Positions 61,694-64,000 of a stretch of 64,000 nt of DNA are shown piece by piece (the stretch's first letter is position 1; each line of letters begins with the position of its first letter). Source of the stretch: Paenibacillus tritici. GTDB lineage: Bacteria > Bacillota > Bacilli > Paenibacillales > Paenibacillaceae. Location of the stretch: assembly GCF_013204885.1 (NCBI RefSeq), contig NZ_JABMKX010000005.1, forward strand, positions 372,001 to 436,000. Direction: 5' to 3'. Both the position numbers and the translations under genes were made by a program. The notes below the pieces were generated by a model. That model searched no databases and had not been told where the DNA came from. It was given only the letters and a program-made list of their open reading frames with translations.

Positions 61694-63235
61694 GTGAAAA
61701 TACACATTGTCAAGCAAGGCGATTCGTTGTTTGCGTTATCGCAGAAGTATGGAGTGCCGCTGCAAAAGATAATTGAGGCCAATCCGCAAATCACCAATCC
61801 AGATGTGCTTGCCGTAGGAGATAAGGTCAAAATACCGGCGGCGCCGGTACCTATCCCTGTGCCGGACAACAATGATATTTACTATAAGCATACGGTGAAG
61901 CAAGGCGATACCTTATGGAAGCTCTCCAAGGCTTGGGGGGTTACGCTCAAGGACATGATTGACGCCAATCCGCAGCTTAAGAACCCTAATGCTCTGATGA
62001 CTGGTGAAGTTGTGAATATCCCTAAGAAAGTCAGTGTTTCACCCATCCAGGCTCAGTCCACCGCTCCTGCAAAAGCGAATACGGCCCCCATTCAGGCCCA
62101 GTCCGCCGCTCCGGCAGTAGTAGACAAAACGGCGATTGGCGGAAAAACCTACACAGGTGTTATTGAAAAAACAGCTCCTGCTCCAGCCCCGGCTCCTGTG
62201 GCGGAAGCGGTTCCCATCCCGCTCGCTGTTCCTGCGCCTAACCCTGCACCTAATAAAGCGCCAGAGGTTATGCCGGTCCAGGAAGCCGTGCCTGAGAAAC
62301 AAAGCTTGTATGTGCAAATCTCAGTTCCGGCCCAGGAAGCTCCGGCTTACGAGAAGAAGTCCAAAGAAGCTCATAAAACAGAGGTTCAGCCTGCCTCATG
62401 GGGGGAAGGCAAAGCAGACTCAATGGAAAAGACAGGCGGATATCCCGGCTTGAATGAGAACCCGTATTTCATGAATCATGCACCGGTCTATCCCATGTAT
62501 GAGCCAATGGGAATGATGAATATGAATAACGCTCCCAGCTATGCTCAGCCTGCTGCGTTCATGCCGGAATGCCCTCCGAATTATGCTGATCCGGCCAATG
62601 CTTATCCAGCTGCCCAGTATCCCGGCGCATGGTATCCCAATGCAGCACCGGACTATAATCAGGACTACAATAATGTGAATATGTCTGCCGTCAGCCCTGT
62701 AAGTGATAATGCCTCCTTTGCTCCGCAATATCACAATCAGCAGGTTAATCTTCCGTGGCCTTCCTGCGGGTGCGGCGGAATGTCGATCCAGCCATATCCG
62801 TACGAGCAGCCGATGTATAACGGATATCCGGTGTACGGCATGCCGCAGATGGGGATGGCTTCTCCTTATTCGGCGGGAATGAATTCCATGCCTAATGCGG
62901 TATCGCCAATGTATGAGCAGCCCATGGTATCGAATATTCCGCCTTATCCGGCATACCCGGGAATGGAGAATTTTGCCCATAACCGCGTACCTGAGATTCA
63001 GATTCCCGAGCCTGCGGTGGAGGAGCCGGAAGAAGTTACGGATAAGGCACATGGCGATGCCGCTCCTATAAAGGATACGAAGACAGGAACGTCCAAAGCG
63101 GCAACGAAACTAAAGGCTTCAGGCCAGACCACTGCCACCAAGGAAAAAGCCCCCGCCAAGCCGCGTCCGAATTCTAGTGGGCGTTCAAACACAAGCACAG
63201 TCAAAAAGAATAGTGGTCCTTGGGTTCCTAATTAA
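61694..63235 (+). CDS. SafA-like spore protein with two N-terminal LysM domains
   Basis: A 513-residue protein with two LysM domains (about 2-47 and 59-105). Ala/Pro-rich linkers come next, then a long Tyr/Pro/Met/Gln-rich tail (about 250-430, MGMMNMNNAPSYAQ, YNQDYNNVNM), and a Lys/Thr-rich end. LysM domains bind peptidoglycan of the spore cortex, and SafA-type proteins localise to the cortex-coat boundary and recruit coat proteins. The tail composition resembles coat proteins. GTG 61694 follows AGGAGGT. A SpoVID-like partner is encoded at 29059, matching the known SafA-SpoVID interaction. The gene lies just before an rRNA operon. Confidence 0.78.
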   Translation: MKIHIVKQGDSLFALSQKYGVPLQKIIEANPQITNPDVLAVGDKVKIPAAPVPIPVPDNNDIYYKHTVKQGDTLWKLSKAWGVTLKDMIDANPQLKNPNALMTGEVVNIPKKVSVSPIQAQSTAPAKANTAPIQAQSAAPAVVDKTAIGGKTYTGVIEKTAPAPAPAPVAEAVPIPLAVPAPNPAPNKAPEVMPVQEAVPEKQSLYVQISVPAQEAPAYEKKSKEAHKTEVQPASWGEGKADSMEKTGGYPGLNENPYFMNHAPVYPMYEPMGMMNMNNAPSYAQPAAFMPECPPNYADPANAYPAAQYPGAWYPNAAPDYNQDYNNVNMSAVSPVSDNASFAPQYHNQQVNLPWPSCGCGGMSIQPYPYEQPMYNGYPVYGMPQMGMASPYSAGMNSMPNAVSPMYEQPMVSNIPPYPAYPGMENFAHNRVPEIQIPEPAVEEPEEVTDKAHGDAAPIKDTKTGTSKAATKLKASGQTTATKEKAPAKPRPNSSGRSNTSTVKKNSGPWVPN

Positions 63236-63354
63236 TAGAACCGGGGAAGGAGTAAAGAGCGTATGCAGGTCCTGCATGGTAAGGGGATCTGCTGCGTTTT
63301 TGATGTGGAAAGGAGGTCTATAGAACTAAATACAAAAATGGTAAATATTAAGGA

Positions 63355-63384
63355 TTGTTTATCACGTATAAAACATGGTATATT
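63355..63384 (+). promoter_or_regulatory. rRNA operon promoter P1
   Basis: TTGTTT (63355-63360), an 18-nt spacer and TATATT (63379-63384) lie about 280 nt before the 16S gene. The rest of 63236-63354 shows only a short ATGCAGG/CCTGCAT hairpin. Confidence 0.65.
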
Positions 63385-63470
63385 ATAAATCCAGTCGCGA
63401 GGCAGACGCCTTGAATCAGATTGGACATGCTGCTCTGAAGAATAACTACCTTGTCTCATTGAAATAAGTG

Positions 63471-63499
63471 TTGCATTCGGATGAGAAACATGATATATT
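63471..63499 (+). promoter_or_regulatory. rRNA operon promoter P2
   Basis: TTGCAT (63471-63476), a 17-nt spacer and TATATT (63494-63499) form the proximal promoter, typical of Bacillus tandem rrn promoters. The -10 sequence ATATATTATAAA is shared with P1. Confidence 0.8.
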
Positions 63500-63505
63500 A
63501 TAAAA

Positions 63506-63661
63506 GTTGCTGATGACGAGCTAATCGACACCAACAACGAGCTTGATCTTTGAAAACTGAACAACGAGTGAGTATCGGAAATCACGAAAGTGAATTCCAA
63601 AATAGAGAATGTAAATTCTCGTCAGATGTTTCAAAATGAGCAATCGCTCTTTCTAAATACC
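63506..63661 (+). other. 16S rRNA leader with antitermination/processing sequence
   Basis: The transcribed leader contains GATCTTTGAAAACTGAACAA (63545-63564), the boxA-like sequence found before rRNA genes in Bacillales, and a GAGCAATCGCTC hairpin near 63638 that may take part in 16S processing. No gene is present. Confidence 0.7.
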
Positions 63662-64000
63662 AATTTGGAGAGTTTGATCCTGGCTCAGGACGAACGCTGG
63701 CGGCATGCCTAATACATGCAAGTCGAGCGGAGTTATGAAGGAGCTTGCTCCGGATTAACTTAGCGGCGGACGGGTGAGTAACACGTAGGCAACCTGCCCT
63801 CAAGACTGGGATAACTACCGGAAACGGTAGCTAATACCGGATAATTTCTTTCCTCTCCTGAAGAGAGAATGAAAGGCGGAGCAATCTGCCACTTGGGGAT
63901 GGGCCTGCGGCGCATTAGCTAGTTGGTGGGGTAACGGCTCACCAAGGCGACGATGCGTAGCCGACCTGAGAGGGTGAACGGCCACACTGGGACTGAGACA
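63662..64000 (+). rRNA. 16S ribosomal RNA, 5' part (continues past the window)
   Basis: The AGAGTTTGATCCTGGCTCAG primer sequence starts at 63669, so the mature 5' end is near 63662 by comparison with E. coli. GACGAACGCTGGCGGC and the universal helices of the first 340 nt follow. Sequence such as CATGCAAGTCGAGCGG is typical of Firmicutes. The gene is cut by the window end; 23S and 5S are expected beyond. Confidence 0.98.

Overview
The window is one contiguous piece of a low-GC Gram-positive, spore-forming bacterium, most likely Paenibacillus or a close relative. This is inferred from gene order and from Bacillus-type sporulation genes (spoIVFA, spoIVFB, spo0B, SpoVID-like and SafA-like LysM proteins), a T-box leader, a purine riboswitch, Bacillus-type rRNA promoters and strong AGGAGG ribosome binding sites. 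An RNase E/G gene, absent from B. subtilis, fits Paenibacillus. No transposase or prophage gene was seen. The accessory character lies mainly in the first 9.5 kb and in several repeat blocks.

Layout. (1) 1-9.6 kb: a carbohydrate locus with the end of a GH88 unsaturated glucuronyl hydrolase, a GntR/LacI-type regulator, a binding-protein ABC importer without its own ATPase, two cytoplasmic GH76 proteins and a secreted GH76-CBM protein. It looks like uptake and breakdown of an alpha-mannan, perhaps uronic-acid decorated. (2) 9.9-12.8 kb, minus strand: phosphoribosyltransferase, divergent IMP dehydrogenase and hpt, behind a purine riboswitch. (3) 13.0-23.3 kb: the heme/siroheme operon hemA-hemX-(precorrin-2 dehydrogenase)-hemC-cobA/hemD-hemB-hemL plus a pseudouridine synthase, with a PerR-like box upstream and a 12-copy 51-bp hairpin minisatellite inside. 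(4) 23.3-31.3 kb: repeat-rich intergenic DNA, a secreted FMN-binding-like protein, a YpfJ-type metalloprotease, a GGDEF protein, a glycosyltransferase, a SpoVID-like LysM protein and a secreted copper-amine-oxidase-like protein. (5) 31.4-41.3 kb: T-box-controlled valS, then folC and murC, two paralogous glycosyltransferases and a SPOR protein. (6) 41.5-53.8 kb: DUF4321, maf, radC, mreBCD, minCD, spoIVFAB, rng, rplU-prp-rpmA, spo0B, obg. (7) 54.0-56.8 kb: an SPFH/zinc-ribbon membrane-protein trio. (8) 56.9-61.5 kb: pheB-hom-thrB-pheA-ilvE amino-acid genes. (9) 61.7-64 kb: a SafA-like protein, tandem rRNA promoters and the 5' end of a 16S rRNA gene.

How it works together. The backbone from hemA to pheA follows the B. 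subtilis hemAXCDBL-spoVID-valS-folC / maf-radC-mreBCD-minCD-spoIVFAB-rplU-prp-rpmA-spo0B-obg-pheB-pheA order. The insertions are the glycosyltransferases, rng, the SPFH trio and hom-thrB. The observations most worth following are the purine aptamer with three extra bases in J3/1 and a competing terminator, the hairpin minisatellite in the heme operon, the SPFH/zinc-ribbon trio, a degenerate glycosyltransferase paralogue and a 184-bp nested inverted-repeat element.
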